This document shows, in pieces, positions 7,100 to 16,047 of a stretch of 60,278 bases of DNA. Source of the stretch: Microvirga sp. (GTDB lineage Bacteria; Pseudomonadota; Alphaproteobacteria; Rhizobiales; Beijerinckiaceae); the NCBI GenBank assembly GCA_031181145.1, contig JAPSLB010000030.1:1-60278 (forward strand), written 5' to 3'. The position numbers were made by a program, and so were the translations under genes. Positions within the stretch are counted from its first letter, which is position 1. Every line of letters begins with the position of its first letter. The notes under the pieces are model-generated. The model saw only the letters and a program-made list of their open reading frames with translations. It was not told the origin of the DNA and ran no database searches.

Positions 7100-7127
7100 C
7101 GAGGCGGCATTGGCCGCCTCGTTTTTT
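7100..7127 (+). terminator. Strong intrinsic terminator
   Basis: A perfect 9-base stem (7100-7108 with 7113-7121) closes a 4-base loop (ATTG) and is followed by six T residues. It lies 15 bases after the stop of the SOS gene and ends that transcript before the small membrane-protein gene. Confidence 0.9.
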
Positions 7128-7177
7128 ATGCGAGTTCGGCTTATGATGATCGCCTGACAGGAAGGGGCGGAGCCTGA

Positions 7178-7345
7178 ATGAGCAGCGGCACGGAACAACC
7201 CACCACCTTGGAGCGGCGCACGGGCCTTGCCCTCGTGGCGGCAGCGATCGTTTGCCTCGTGGCATCCGGAGGCCTGCTCTGGTGGCGTTACGGCGGGGTC
7301 ATCTTCAACGATATGGTGTCGGCCGCATTGGCCTGGTGCTTCTGA
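7178..7345 (+). CDS. Small single-span membrane protein
   Basis: A 55-residue frame starts at an ATG with GGAAGGGGCGGAG upstream. A polar N-terminus (MSSGTEQPTTLERR) precedes one hydrophobic helix (about residues 15-37, LALVAAAIVCLVASGGLLWW), and the tail ends in ALAWCF. An Nin-Cout inner-membrane orientation is likely from the arginines before the helix. The last 41 bases overlap the end of the convergent glycosyltransferase gene. The ribosome site and clean hydrophobic profile support it, but no family is recognised and the short length leaves room for doubt. Confidence 0.55.
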   Translation: MSSGTEQPTTLERRTGLALVAAAIVCLVASGGLLWWRYGGVIFNDMVSAALAWCF

Positions 7346-9164
7346 GGACGCCGGAGCGCGACGTGCGCGCAAGGCCATGGGGCGTCTTGTTCCATCGAAA
7401 GGGAGCGGTGCCGAGCTCCCATAGGCCACGCCAGGCGGCAAGGCTGACCAGACCATAATAGAACGGCAGCAGGGCGATCCAGGGGGAAAGTCGCCAGAGC
7501 TTGCGGCGGTGCAGCGCCACGAATGCCGGGATGAAGATGGATCCCAAGCCTGAGAGGAACAGCGTCAGGCTTCCCGCATACCAGACATCGCCCCACTGCG
7601 AATGCGGTCTCTCGGACAGCCACAGCACCACAAACAGCCCCGTGCAAAAGGGATAGACGAGTGCGCTCAACACCGCTCCGGCGGTCAAAGCCATTCCGGC
7701 ATAGAACCTCCAGAAGCCGAACTGCGAAAGGCCCGACCCGAGATTGCGGGAATGGCTGATGCCGGTCTGCATAAAGCCTTTCATCCAACGGGTGCGCTGC
7801 CGCAGCCAGGCTCTTGCGGTGATCGGCGCCTCCTCGAGGGTCGAGGAAGGAAGATCGGAGACACGATAGCCCAGGCGCGACAGGCGGATGCCGAGATCGG
7901 CATCTTCTGTCACGTTCCAGGCGTCCCACCCGCAAACGCTTCTGAGAAGCGTCGTCCGAAAGTGGTTGGACGTGCCGCCAAGCGGGATCGGGCTTCCGAT
8001 CTCCGCCAGGCCAGGATTGAGCACGTCGAACAAGGCCGCGTATTCGATGGTGAAAAGGCGCGTGAGCCAGGAATCGTCCGTGTTGTCGATGGTCAGGCGC
8101 GCCTGGAGGCAGGCCACGTCCGCAGGCATGCGCGCGAACGCGGAAACGGCCATGCGTAATTGCTCGCGATCCGGCACATCCTCCGCATCGTAGACAACGG
8201 TGAAGCGGCCGCGAGCGAGCGGCAGAGCGACGTTGAGAGCGCGAGGCTTGGTGCGTGGCTGGCCGGGGGGAGCGACGATGATCTCGATGTTCCCCGGCAG
8301 CTTTATCCTCTCGATGGCCGCCATGGTCTCGCGATCGTCCGCTTCGAGCACAAGTTTGATATCGAGCTTGGCGGCGGGATAGTCCAATTGATTGAGCGCC
8401 GCGACAAGACGCGAGGCGACACGCTTCTCCCGGTAGAGCGCGACGATGATCGTATAGATCGGCAACGACGCGTCATCCGCTCGCTCGTAGGAGAATGGCG
8501 GATGCAGGGGGATGTGGAGAATCGAAGCCGCCAAGCGCAGCACGATGATGCAGAGAAACAGCGGGCTGACGAGCGAAGTGAGCAGGGCGACGGTCGCAAC
8601 CGGACTGATCACGATGCTGAAGGAGGCGATCAGCGTGACGAAGAAGGCTGTCGCTATCTGGGGAATGCTCGCGCCGCCATAGCTGGACAGGCCCGGCGCC
8701 GCATGGGGCAGTTCAAGGGCCGCGCGGCGGGCAATCGCACGACTCTGTGCCTGCAAGACGGATCTTCTCAGGGAGGTCGGCGTCGTGATCGCAAGGGGGC
8801 GTGGCGGACGGAAGTCCTTGAGGAGCCGAACCAGTCTCTCGCCTTGCGGAGCCATCACGAAGCCGCCGCCATGGGCCAGTGGTGCAAGCCCAGTGAGAAT
8901 GCTCTCAGGGTAGCGGGCACCGGGTGACAGGCGAGGGGCGGTGAGGAAGGGGAGGCCCAGCTCCGCCGCAAGAGCCCGATAGAAGACCGGTTCCTCGATG
9001 AGCCCATGTTTGAGAAGCGCCTCGTCGGCCGAAACTCCGGTCAGCTCGGCGATCAAGGCGGCATCGCGCAGGCTGGCAGGCGATAGGCCGTATCGGGCCA
9101 GAAAGCCGATCTCGACCGGAAGTGTTGTTGACTGGCGGGCTTGCTCCGCTAGACCCTGCCTCAT
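7305..9164 (-). CDS. Membrane family 2 glycosyltransferase with GspE-N-like domain
   Basis: The 619-residue protein transfers sugars from a nucleotide donor, probably building or exporting a polysaccharide at the inner membrane. Residues 20-130 look like the N-terminal domain of type II secretion ATPases (GLSPASLRDAALIAELTG, HGLIEEPVFYRALAAELGLP). Two membrane helices follow (about 170-215). The GT2 domain shows EADD (274-277), the DxD-type DAED (326-329), an EDADLGIR acid motif near 417 and RTRWMKG, the equivalent of Q/RxxRW. Several C-terminal helices complete a cellulose-synthase-like channel. No PilZ domain is visible. It stands alone, so the polymer cannot be predicted. Confidence 0.85.
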   Translation of the reverse strand: MRQGLAEQARQSTTLPVEIGFLARYGLSPASLRDAALIAELTGVSADEALLKHGLIEEPVFYRALAAELGLPFLTAPRLSPGARYPESILTGLAPLAHGGGFVMAPQGERLVRLLKDFRPPRPLAITTPTSLRRSVLQAQSRAIARRAALELPHAAPGLSSYGGASIPQIATAFFVTLIASFSIVISPVATVALLTSLVSPLFLCIIVLRLAASILHIPLHPPFSYERADDASLPIYTIIVALYREKRVASRLVAALNQLDYPAAKLDIKLVLEADDRETMAAIERIKLPGNIEIIVAPPGQPRTKPRALNVALPLARGRFTVVYDAEDVPDREQLRMAVSAFARMPADVACLQARLTIDNTDDSWLTRLFTIEYAALFDVLNPGLAEIGSPIPLGGTSNHFRTTLLRSVCGWDAWNVTEDADLGIRLSRLGYRVSDLPSSTLEEAPITARAWLRQRTRWMKGFMQTGISHSRNLGSGLSQFGFWRFYAGMALTAGAVLSALVYPFCTGLFVVLWLSERPHSQWGDVWYAGSLTLFLSGLGSIFIPAFVALHRRKLWRLSPWIALLPFYYGLVSLAAWRGLWELGTAPFRWNKTPHGLARTSRSGVLRSTRPMRPTPYR

Positions 9165-9235
9165 GCGCGACGAACGTCTCTGAGGCGTTTTCGTGAGAGT
9201 GGCGAGGCAACGGACAAGAGAGTATCGTCTTAAGG

Positions 9236-10123
9236 ATGCGTTATTTCATATCGATGATGATCCGCTTCGCGCGCAAGATCAAGGATGCCGCATGGGCATG
9301 GGGACCGATCCTCCTGCTGGACCTGGGCGGGGCGGCTCAGGCCCAGGCCCAGGCGGTCATGGTGCCCAATTTCTGGGACCCGAAAGCGCAACTCGAGCGT
9401 CCGGACATTCCCGCGACCCGGACAATTCGCTTCCTTGTCGACGACGACTTTCCGCCCCTGCATTTCCCAGGCCTCGATGGCACGCCCACGGGGTTCTCGG
9501 TCGAACTCGCGCGGGCGGCCTGCGAAAGGCTGAGCCTGACCTGCACCGTCCAGGTCCGCCGGTTCGACACCCTTCTCGACGCCCTGGCCGAGAAGCAGGG
9601 TGATGTGGTTGCGGCTGCTATCCCGATCACCGCGGATCTACGCCAACGTTTCGCGCTCACGGCCCCTTACTTCAAGATCCCGGCACGGCTCGCCACGAAA
9701 CCATCCCAGATCAACGACATGCCGTCATTCTCGCCCAAGGCTCTCCAGGGCAAGTCCGTCGGCGTCGTCGAAGGGACAGCCCATGAGGCCTTCGCCAAGG
9801 CCTTCATGCAGTCCTCCACCCTCAAGCCCTATCCGGAGCTCACGGCCGCCCAGGCGGATCTCAAGGCGGGCGGGATCGATTACGTCTTTGCCGACGGGCT
9901 CGGCCTTGCCCTCTGGATCGGCGGGGAGGAGGCGGACGGGTGCTGCGTCTTTGCAGGCGGGCCTTATCTCGAGAGCCGGTTCTTCGGAGAGGGGATCGGC
10001 TTCGTGCTGCGCGGCGAGGACGACGATCTGCGCCGCGCCTTGGACTATGCTCTGCAGCAGCTCTGGAAAGAGGGAAAATACGCCGAACTCTACCTGCGGT
10101 TCTTCCCGATAAGCCCCTTTTAG
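9236..10123 (+). CDS. Family 3 extracellular solute-binding protein
   Basis: This is a 295-residue periplasmic binding protein of the amino-acid ABC transporter type (SBP_bac_3). A signal peptide runs to a cleavage region near AAQAQAQA (about residue 40). The ligand-binding part starts TRTIRFLVDDDFPPLHF, followed by the family hallmark GTPTGFSVELARAACERL and later RQRFALTAPYFKIPARL, GKSVGVVEGTAHEAFAKAF and IDYVFADGLGLALWI. No permease or ATPase gene is adjacent, so it either serves a transporter encoded elsewhere or is a sensing orphan. An ATG three codons before the second Met is used as start; the Met at residue 7 is an alternative. Confidence 0.85.
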   Translation: MRYFISMMIRFARKIKDAAWAWGPILLLDLGGAAQAQAQAVMVPNFWDPKAQLERPDIPATRTIRFLVDDDFPPLHFPGLDGTPTGFSVELARAACERLSLTCTVQVRRFDTLLDALAEKQGDVVAAAIPITADLRQRFALTAPYFKIPARLATKPSQINDMPSFSPKALQGKSVGVVEGTAHEAFAKAFMQSSTLKPYPELTAAQADLKAGGIDYVFADGLGLALWIGGEEADGCCVFAGGPYLESRFFGEGIGFVLRGEDDDLRRALDYALQQLWKEGKYAELYLRFFPISPF

Positions 10124-10255
10124 GGGAGCGGCCCATTCCAGGACCTACGGCGGCTGGAGCCGGATCAATCACGTCGGCCTTTTCCCATTGGCCTGGACAA
10201 CCGGTTCCGGCGTTCCGCGCAGGACGAAGCGCCCCTTGAGGGGAGCGCCGGGTGA

Positions 10256-10284
10256 GACCCGAAAGTGCATTCCACTTTCGGGTC
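10256..10284. repeat. Palindromic element (11-base arms)
   Basis: Perfect 11-base arms, GACCCGAAAGT at 10256-10266 and its complement at 10274-10284, surround a 7-base GCATTCC loop. It sits in the 213-base gap before lysK. Palindromes of this form recur between genes in rhizobial-group genomes; here it could also be a transcript end for the gene on its left. There is no T tract. Confidence 0.6.
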
Positions 10285-10336
10285 CGATGCTCTAGTGTGC
10301 CGCGCTTCTGGAAGTGTTTTCCTCAAAGCAAGGCCC

Positions 10337-12058
10337 ATGTCCCGACCTCTTTCTCTCGATCCCGCCCTTATCGAAGCCGCTCAGACCGCGACCGCTTGGC
10401 CTTTCGAGGAGGCCCGCAAGCTCGTGGAGCGTCTCAAACGGACGGGCAAGAAGGAGGCTTTGTTCGAGACGGGCTACGGTCCCTCGGGATTGCCGCATAT
10501 CGGCACGTTCGGAGAGGTGGCCCGTACCAGCATGGTGCGCCATGCCTTCCGTGTGCTGACGGGAGACAGCATCCCGACCCGCCTCGTCGCCTTCTCGGAC
10601 GACATGGACGGTCTGCGCAAGGTTCCGGACAACATCCCGAACAAGGAACTGGTGGCGTCCGCCCTCGGCAAGCCCCTGACCCAGGTGCCGGACCCGTTCG
10701 GCACCCATGAGAGCTTTGCCCATCACAACAATGCGCGCCTGCGCGAATTCCTCGATGCGTTCGGCTTCGACTATGAGTTCAAGTCGGCTACCGAGTGCTA
10801 CAGGTCCGGCGTTTTCGACAAGGCGCTGCTCACGGTGCTCGAGCGCTACGAGGCGGTGATGGCGATCATGCTGCCGTCGCTGCGGGAGGAGCGCCAGCAA
10901 TCCTATTCGCCGTTCCTGCCGATCCATCCGAAGACCGGGATCGTGATGCAGGTGGCGATCGACGAATGCAAGCGCGAGGCAGGCACTATCGTCTGGCGCG
11001 ATCCAGATACGGGTGAGCGTTTCGAGACACCGGTCACAGGCGGGCACGCCAAGCTGCAGTGGAAGCCCGATTGGGCCATGCGCTGGGTCGCGCTCGGTGT
11101 CGATTACGAGATGGCCGGCAAGGATCTCATCGACAGCGTGAAGCTCTCGGGCGAGATCGCCAAGGCGCTCGGCGGCCAGCCGCCGGAGGGCTTCAACTAC
11201 GAGCTCTTCCTCGACGAGAAGGGCCAGAAGATCTCGAAGTCCAAGGGCAATGGTCTGACCATCGACGAGTGGCTGACCTATGGCACGCCGGACAGTCTCG
11301 CGCTATTCATGTTCAACAAGCCGCGCGAGGCGAAGAAGCTCTATTTCGACGTGATCCCGCGCCAGGTGGACGATTACCTGACCTTCCTCGAGAAGTATTC
11401 GGCTCAGGATTCCAAGGCGCGTTTGATGAATCCGGTCTGGCACATCCACTCTGGCGAGCCGCCGGTCCCCGAGCTGGTGTCGTCCGGTGGGGCCAATCAG
11501 CCCGGCACCACGATCTCGTTCTCCATGCTCCTCAATCTCGTGGCCGTGGCGAATTCGGAAGACCCGGCGGTGCTCTGGGGCTTCATCCGTCGCTATGCGC
11601 CGGGTGTGTCCCCCGAGACGCATCCGCGCCTCGACAGTCTCGTGAAGCGCGCCGTGCGCTACTTCGAGGATTTCGTGAAGCCGCAGAAGACCTATCGTCT
11701 GCCAGACGAGGTGGAGGCTTCTTCCCTGAAGCGTCTGAGCGATGTGCTGGCCTCGTTCGAAAGCGGAGAGCGTCCCGCGACTGCAGAGACGATTCAGGAG
11801 GAGATCTACAACGTGGGCCGTGCCGAACCGCGATATCAGGACCTCAAGGCCAAGGGGGCCACGCCCGACCGCCCGGGCGTGTCCATTGAGTGGTTCAACA
11901 CGATCTATCAGGTGCTGCTCGGCGAGCCGCGCGGTCCTCGATTCGGCTCGTTCGTGGCGCTCTATGGCGTGAAGGAAACGCGCGCCCTCATCGCGAAGGC
12001 GCTGGCCGGCGATCTCGTGCGCGAGCACGAGGCCTTCCTGAAATCCCGCGCGGCTTGA
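10337..12058 (+). CDS. lysK: Class I lysyl-tRNA synthetase
   Basis: It charges tRNA-Lys with lysine in the cytoplasm. The 573-residue protein has the class I signatures: a HIGH-like [13 protein letters not shown] near residues 51-63 and a KMSKS-like KISKSKGNG near residue 300. Between them is the characteristic [17 protein letters not shown] segment. The C-terminal helical part resembles the archaeal-type anticodon-binding region. This class I enzyme is the usual LysRS of alphaproteobacteria. The start at MSRPLSLD is chosen because 24 upstream codons read into the palindrome region and look non-coding. The ribosome site is weak (AAGG). Confidence 0.95.
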   Translation: MSRPLSLDPALIEAAQTATAWPFEEARKLVERLKRTGKKEALFETGYGPSGLPHIGTFGEVARTSMVRHAFRVLTGDSIPTRLVAFSDDMDGLRKVPDNIPNKELVASALGKPLTQVPDPFGTHESFAHHNNARLREFLDAFGFDYEFKSATECYRSGVFDKALLTVLERYEAVMAIMLPSLREERQQSYSPFLPIHPKTGIVMQVAIDECKREAGTIVWRDPDTGERFETPVTGGHAKLQWKPDWAMRWVALGVDYEMAGKDLIDSVKLSGEIAKALGGQPPEGFNYELFLDEKGQKISKSKGNGLTIDEWLTYGTPDSLALFMFNKPREAKKLYFDVIPRQVDDYLTFLEKYSAQDSKARLMNPVWHIHSGEPPVPELVSSGGANQPGTTISFSMLLNLVAVANSEDPAVLWGFIRRYAPGVSPETHPRLDSLVKRAVRYFEDFVKPQKTYRLPDEVEASSLKRLSDVLASFESGERPATAETIQEEIYNVGRAEPRYQDLKAKGATPDRPGVSIEWFNTIYQVLLGEPRGPRFGSFVALYGVKETRALIAKALAGDLVREHEAFLKSRAA

Positions 12059-12115
12059 AGCGTCGACCCCAGGAATGGAGGGGGCTTTTCGGACCGATCC
12101 ATCGGGAGAGAGCCC

Positions 12116-12748
12116 TTATTGCCGTGCCCACATAATGCGCGCGATCCAGGCGATCTCCTCCGTGGAGATCGCCCGGTCTTCGCTGTCTTTCGCAAGCGAC
12201 GACAGCTCCAGAGTCTTGGCGGAGCGGCGTTTGAGCTCCTGCGCGACGACTTCGCCGTTGGTGGTGCACACCACCACGCGGTCGCCCTTGCGCAGGCTCG
12301 CGGTCGGCGAAACGATGAGAACATCGCCGTCGCGATAGAGTGGCGCCATCGTGTCGCCGGTCACCTCGAGAGCAAACACTTTCTCTTGGCCGAAATCGGG
12401 AAACTCGATCTCGTCCCAGCCGGGCCCACCCGTGGGAAGGCCCTCATCGGTGAGGATCTTGCCGGCGCCGGCTTGCGTCATGCCGATCATCGGGAGCATG
12501 GAGCGGCGCAGCGATCCGGAAGGCTCGACGAGGCGCAGGAAATCCTCCAGCGTCGCTCCCGTGGCACGAAGGATCTTCGAAATGGATTCGGTCGAGGGCC
12601 AGCGCTCCCGGCCTTCGGGGCTGACACGTTTCGACTTGTTGAAACTGGTGGCATCGAGGCCGGCTTTGCGCGCTAGCCCGGATGCAGTCATTCCATGGCG
12701 GGAGGCAAGTGCATCGATGGCCGCCCAAACGCGCTCGTGAGATAACAT
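12116..12748 (-). CDS. S24-family HTH regulator lacking both catalytic residues
   Basis: The 210-residue repressor has an N-terminal helix-turn-helix (about 8-75; VWAAIDALASRHGMTASGLA and LDATSFNKSKR) and a LexA/CI-type peptidase fold at the C-terminus (about 120-205). In active relatives the nucleophile sits in a GDSM motif and a lysine follows the GE-V segment. Here the motif is GDTM, with Thr at 133, and the lysine position is Gln170 (EVVAQELKRR). Self-cleavage is therefore unlikely and the protein may be a permanent repressor or use another signal. An inverted repeat at 12818-12851 lies in the divergent promoter region and could be its operator. Confidence 0.85.
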   Translation of the reverse strand: MLSHERVWAAIDALASRHGMTASGLARKAGLDATSFNKSKRVSPEGRERWPSTESISKILRATGATLEDFLRLVEPSGSLRRSMLPMIGMTQAGAGKILTDEGLPTGGPGWDEIEFPDFGQEKVFALEVTGDTMAPLYRDGDVLIVSPTASLRKGDRVVVCTTNGEVVAQELKRRSAKTLELSSLAKDSEDRAISTEEIAWIARIMWARQ

Positions 12749-12817
12749 CGTACAAACCTTCGCAAGGAAGCGAAAAAGCTGAAAGCGAACTTATGCCTAG
12801 GAATTAAGGTTGTTCTA

Positions 12818-12851
12818 TGTCCCTTGCAACCTGTAAGACACGACTGGGACA
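12818..12851. promoter_or_regulatory. Inverted repeat, candidate operator of the S24 regulator
   Basis: TGTCCC (12818-12823) and GGGACA (12846-12851) face each other across 22 bases in the gap between the divergent S24 regulator and DUF952 genes. No LexA-type direct repeat is present here. The role is inferred from position only. Confidence 0.3.
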
Positions 12852-12902
12852 CAATGTCTAATAAGGGTTGCTCCCGAAGCAGAGGCGAGAGACGGGGATT
12901 TC

Positions 12903-13247
12903 ATGCGCATCATCTATAAAATCTGCCCGGAAAGCCTTTGGCGTGAGGCCGAGGCCGACGGTTTGTTTGAAGGTGCACCCGTCGATAGACAGGATGGATA
13001 CCTCCATTTTTCCACGGCAAAACAGGTGAAGGAAACTGCGGATAGGCACTTCACGGGACAACGTGATCTTCTGCTGATTGCCGTCGACGCCGACAAACTC
13101 GGTCCGGCTTTGCGATACGAGCCGTCTCGGGGAGGCGATCTTTTCCCGCATCTGTATGCACCGCTTGCCTTATCCGACGTCCTGTGGATAAAGCCGCTTC
13201 CGATCGGCCCCGATGGCCGCCATGTTTTTCCGGATCTCGATTCATGA
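12903..13247 (+). CDS. DUF952 family protein
   Basis: The 114-residue protein matches the DUF952 pattern: it starts [18 protein letters not shown], continues with [20 protein letters not shown] and [20 protein letters not shown], and ends [16 protein letters not shown]. The fold resembles ADP-ribosyltransferase-like small domains, but no activity is established that I know of. Its stop overlaps the pyrD start by 4 bases (ATGA), so the two are translated together, an arrangement seen often in alphaproteobacteria. Promoter elements probably lie in the shared region with the divergent S24 regulator. Confidence 0.9.
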   Translation: MRIIYKICPESLWREAEADGLFEGAPVDRQDGYLHFSTAKQVKETADRHFTGQRDLLLIAVDADKLGPALRYEPSRGGDLFPHLYAPLALSDVLWIKPLPIGPDGRHVFPDLDS

Positions 13248-14329
13248 TTGGTGCGCTCTTCTCGTTGGTAAAACCCGCATTGCACGCGCTCGATGCGGAG
13301 ACGGCGCACCAATTGACGATCCGCTCTCTTTCCCTCATGCCCACGGCGCCCGCGCCGAAGGACGACGCGCGGTTAGCCGTCGATGTGTTCGGCCGCCACT
13401 TCCCTAATCCCGTGGGGCTGGCGGCGGGCTTCGACAAGCAATGCGAGGTGCCCGATCAGCTCCTGTCCCTCGGCTTCGGTTTCGTGGAACTCGGCGGTGT
13501 CGTGCCGAAGCCTCAAGAGGGCAATCCACGTCCGCGCGTTTTCCGGCTTGCGCAGGATGAGGCCGTGATCAACCGCTTCGGCTTGAACAGCGATGGGCTG
13601 AAGGCTGCGCGCGAGCGTCTATCCCGCCGTCTCGGACGTCCCGGCGTGGTGGGCGTGAATATCGGCGCCAACAAGGATTCGCCGGATCGCATTGCCGATT
13701 ACGTCACATGCATTGAGACACTCTGCGGCCTTGTCGATTTCCTCACCGTCAACGTGTCGTCCCCCAATACGCCCGGCCTGCGTGATCTGCAGGGGGAGGC
13801 GTTTCTCGACGATCTGCTCGCCCGCAGCGTCGAAGCATGCAACAAGGCCGATGAGGGGCGCAAGAAGACGACCATTCTCCTCAAGATCGCGCCGGATATC
13901 TCGCTCGAAACGCTCGATGCCATCGTGGCGACGGCGCTCAAGCGCGGAATCGACGGGCTCACCGTTTCCAACACCACGGTCGCTCGTCCCGAGTCCTTGA
14001 AGGAAAAGGCACTCGCGGCCGAAACCGGAGGCTTGTCCGGTAGGCCGCTCTTCGTACCTTCCACCAGGATCCTCGCAGAGACCTTCCTGCGGGTCGAACG
14101 CAGAATTCCGCTCATCGGCGTCGGCGGAGTGGATTCCGCCGAGGCGGCATGGGCCAAGATCCGCGCGGGCGCGAGCCTCGTCCAGCTTTACTCCGCGATG
14201 GTGTACAAGGGCCCGGGCCTGATCGGCGACATCAAGAATGGGCTTCTGCAGAAACTCGTGCAGGAGAAGGCGTCGCTGACGGAAGCCCTCGGCCGCGATG
14301 CAGCGGCGATTGCGCAGGGGCGGTTCTGA
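13244..14329 (+). CDS. pyrD: Dihydroorotate dehydrogenase (quinone), class 2
   Basis: It oxidises dihydroorotate to orotate in pyrimidine synthesis, passing electrons through FMN to membrane quinone. The 361-residue length and the N-terminal helical extension ([20 protein letters not shown]) mark the membrane-associated class 2. Hallmarks are [44 protein letters not shown], the [16 protein letters not shown] substrate and catalytic-Ser region, and the phosphate-binding [20 protein letters not shown]. The start is the ATG overlapping the DUF952 stop, and the extra 20 upstream codons belong to that other gene. Confidence 0.96.
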   Translation: MIGALFSLVKPALHALDAETAHQLTIRSLSLMPTAPAPKDDARLAVDVFGRHFPNPVGLAAGFDKQCEVPDQLLSLGFGFVELGGVVPKPQEGNPRPRVFRLAQDEAVINRFGLNSDGLKAARERLSRRLGRPGVVGVNIGANKDSPDRIADYVTCIETLCGLVDFLTVNVSSPNTPGLRDLQGEAFLDDLLARSVEACNKADEGRKKTTILLKIAPDISLETLDAIVATALKRGIDGLTVSNTTVARPESLKEKALAAETGGLSGRPLFVPSTRILAETFLRVERRIPLIGVGGVDSAEAAWAKIRAGASLVQLYSAMVYKGPGLIGDIKNGLLQKLVQEKASLTEALGRDAAAIAQGRF

Positions 14330-14340
14330 ACCCAGTCGGC

Positions 14341-15678
14341 CTAGGAGAGGCTGGCGAAGGTCTTTCTCGTCAGCCTTGGATAGAGCGCGGCTTGTCCGAT
14401 GCTGCGTGCGCCCAGGAAGATGAGCAGCGCAATCCAGAGCGCGGTGTTGCCGAGACTTCCTGCGGCCAGCAGGATGACCCCATAGGCAGCGAAGGCGATC
14501 ACCATGAGATCGCGCATCGCCTTGGTCCATGTCGCCCCGGTATAGATGCCGTCGAACGCGAAGGCCGCAGCGCCGACGAAGGGGGTCAGGGCCGCGAAAA
14601 CCAGATACTCGCGGGCATGGGCACGCACGTCGGGATTGGTCGACACGAAGTCGATGAACAATCCACCGCCGATCAGGAAGATCGTTGAAACGGCGAGGCC
14701 GAACCCGAGGCTCCAGCCGAGGCTCAAGCGAATGGCGCGCCGGAAGCCCCGCTCGTCGCGGGCGCCGATGCTCTGGCCGCAGAGCGCTTCGGCGGCGGTG
14801 GCGAAGCCGTCGAGGAAATAGCCTCCGATCAGGAACATGTTGTAGAGCACCGCATTCGCGGCGAGCGTCACGTCGCCGGCGCGGGCGCCCAAGGCGCTGA
14901 AGATCGAGAACGCCAGGATCAGCGCCACGTTGCGGACCATGATGTCCCCGTTCATGGCGAGGGTCTGGAGGATCGCGGAGCGGTTCAGCACCTCGGCCCA
15001 CGTCACCGCCAGCGGGTTCGAGCCAAGCCGGCGCAGCACCAGGATGCCGAGGCCCACGCCCAGCGCCTCCGCAACCGCCGTGCCGATGGCGGCACCTGCG
15101 ATGCTCAAGTCGGCGATCAGCACGAATCCGGCCGTGAGCAGGATATTGACGACGTTGATCGCCACCTGCAGGAGCAGGCCGAGATCCGTCCGTCCGCGCC
15201 CCAGCGTCGAGCCAAGGATGACGTAGTTCGCCAGCGTGAACGGCGCCGCCCAAATGCGGATGAAGAAATAGGTGGAAAGGGCGCCCGTCACCGCCTCGCT
15301 CGCCCCCGCGAAGGAGAAGGCGATGGCCGCGATGGGCCATTGCAGGAGAATCAGCAGAAGGCCCGTGATGCCCGCCACCAGGAGCGCGCGGGCGAGTGTC
15401 AGATCGACCTCATGCCGGTTGCCGGCGCCGGTCGCCTGCGCGGTCAGGCCTGCTGTCGCCATACGCAGGGAGCCGAAGCTCCAGAACACGAAGTCGAAGA
15501 TCACGGCACCCAGGGCCACCGCGCCCAACAGATGAGCCTCGCCAAGCCGTCCGATCACCGTCGCGTCGACGAGCCCCAGCAGAGGCGTCGTCACGTGCGA
15601 CAGGGTCATGGGAAGGGCGAGAGCCAGGATGCGTCGGTGGGTGACCTCCGGATGCTGGACTTTAAAGGAGCCGTCCAT
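14341..15678 (-). CDS. MATE family efflux transporter (DinF-like)
   Basis: This 445-residue inner-membrane protein with about 12 predicted helices exports drugs or other cations in exchange for H+ or Na+. It begins RRILALALPMTLSHVTTPLL and has the family's LGLVDATVIGRLG segment and a duplicated second half (ARDERGFRRAIRLSLGWSLG). It resembles the DinF branch. DinF in other bacteria is sometimes SOS-linked, but I see no LexA box upstream here. Its stop lies 11 bases from the convergent pyrD end. The substrate is unknown. Confidence 0.9.
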   Translation of the reverse strand: MDGSFKVQHPEVTHRRILALALPMTLSHVTTPLLGLVDATVIGRLGEAHLLGAVALGAVIFDFVFWSFGSLRMATAGLTAQATGAGNRHEVDLTLARALLVAGITGLLLILLQWPIAAIAFSFAGASEAVTGALSTYFFIRIWAAPFTLANYVILGSTLGRGRTDLGLLLQVAINVVNILLTAGFVLIADLSIAGAAIGTAVAEALGVGLGILVLRRLGSNPLAVTWAEVLNRSAILQTLAMNGDIMVRNVALILAFSIFSALGARAGDVTLAANAVLYNMFLIGGYFLDGFATAAEALCGQSIGARDERGFRRAIRLSLGWSLGFGLAVSTIFLIGGGLFIDFVSTNPDVRAHAREYLVFAALTPFVGAAAFAFDGIYTGATWTKAMRDLMVIAFAAYGVILLAAGSLGNTALWIALLIFLGARSIGQAALYPRLTRKTFASLS

Positions 15679-15691
15679 GGGGCGGGTCCGA

Positions 15692-15952
15692 TCAGCGCCG
15701 GCCGAAGATCCGGCTAAGGAGCCAGAGCGGTACCACGATCACGGCCCCATAGACGATCCAGAGCCCCACGTCCTTCACCGTGTCCAGGCTCAGGTCGAGG
15801 ACAGAACTGATCCAGTCGAACAGACCCTCGATCAGCCCGAGCGGCGTGATATCGAGGTAATGCATGAAAGCGCCGACGAGGAGCGACAGGAAAATGAGCT
15901 TGGCCAGCACGGAGCCGGGCGAGCCACCGAGAAACCGGGTCAGGTTGGGCAT
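15692..15952 (-). CDS. Small two-helix membrane protein (DUF6460-like)
   Basis: An 86-residue product with two hydrophobic segments: VLAKLIFLSLLVGAFMHYL (about 14-33) and VGLWIVYGAVIVVPLWLLSRI (about 60-80). The N-terminus LTRFLGGSPGSVLAKL resembles the alphaproteobacterial DUF6460 family. The start at MPNLTRF fits that family better than the GTG nine codons upstream at 15979. It lies 13 bases upstream of the MATE gene on the same strand, so the two are probably one transcript. The function is unknown. Confidence 0.7.
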   Translation of the reverse strand: MPNLTRFLGGSPGSVLAKLIFLSLLVGAFMHYLDITPLGLIEGLFDWISSVLDLSLDTVKDVGLWIVYGAVIVVPLWLLSRIFGRR

Positions 15953-16047
15953 ATCGTCAATCTCGTCAGAAAGCGTCACTGGACGCGGAAAGTCGCGTGT
16001 GCTTCATCGCAAGGGCCGATGATGAACGCAACCCTGTCGAACAGCCC

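Noticed and set aside
1..7100. The left island as a prophage or transposon
   Set aside because: No integrase, transposase, capsid gene, tRNA target or direct flanking repeats are visible, and ssb is a core gene.
12818..12851. A LexA box in front of the S24 regulator
   Set aside because: GTTC and GAAC occur singly but never with a 7-base gap here.
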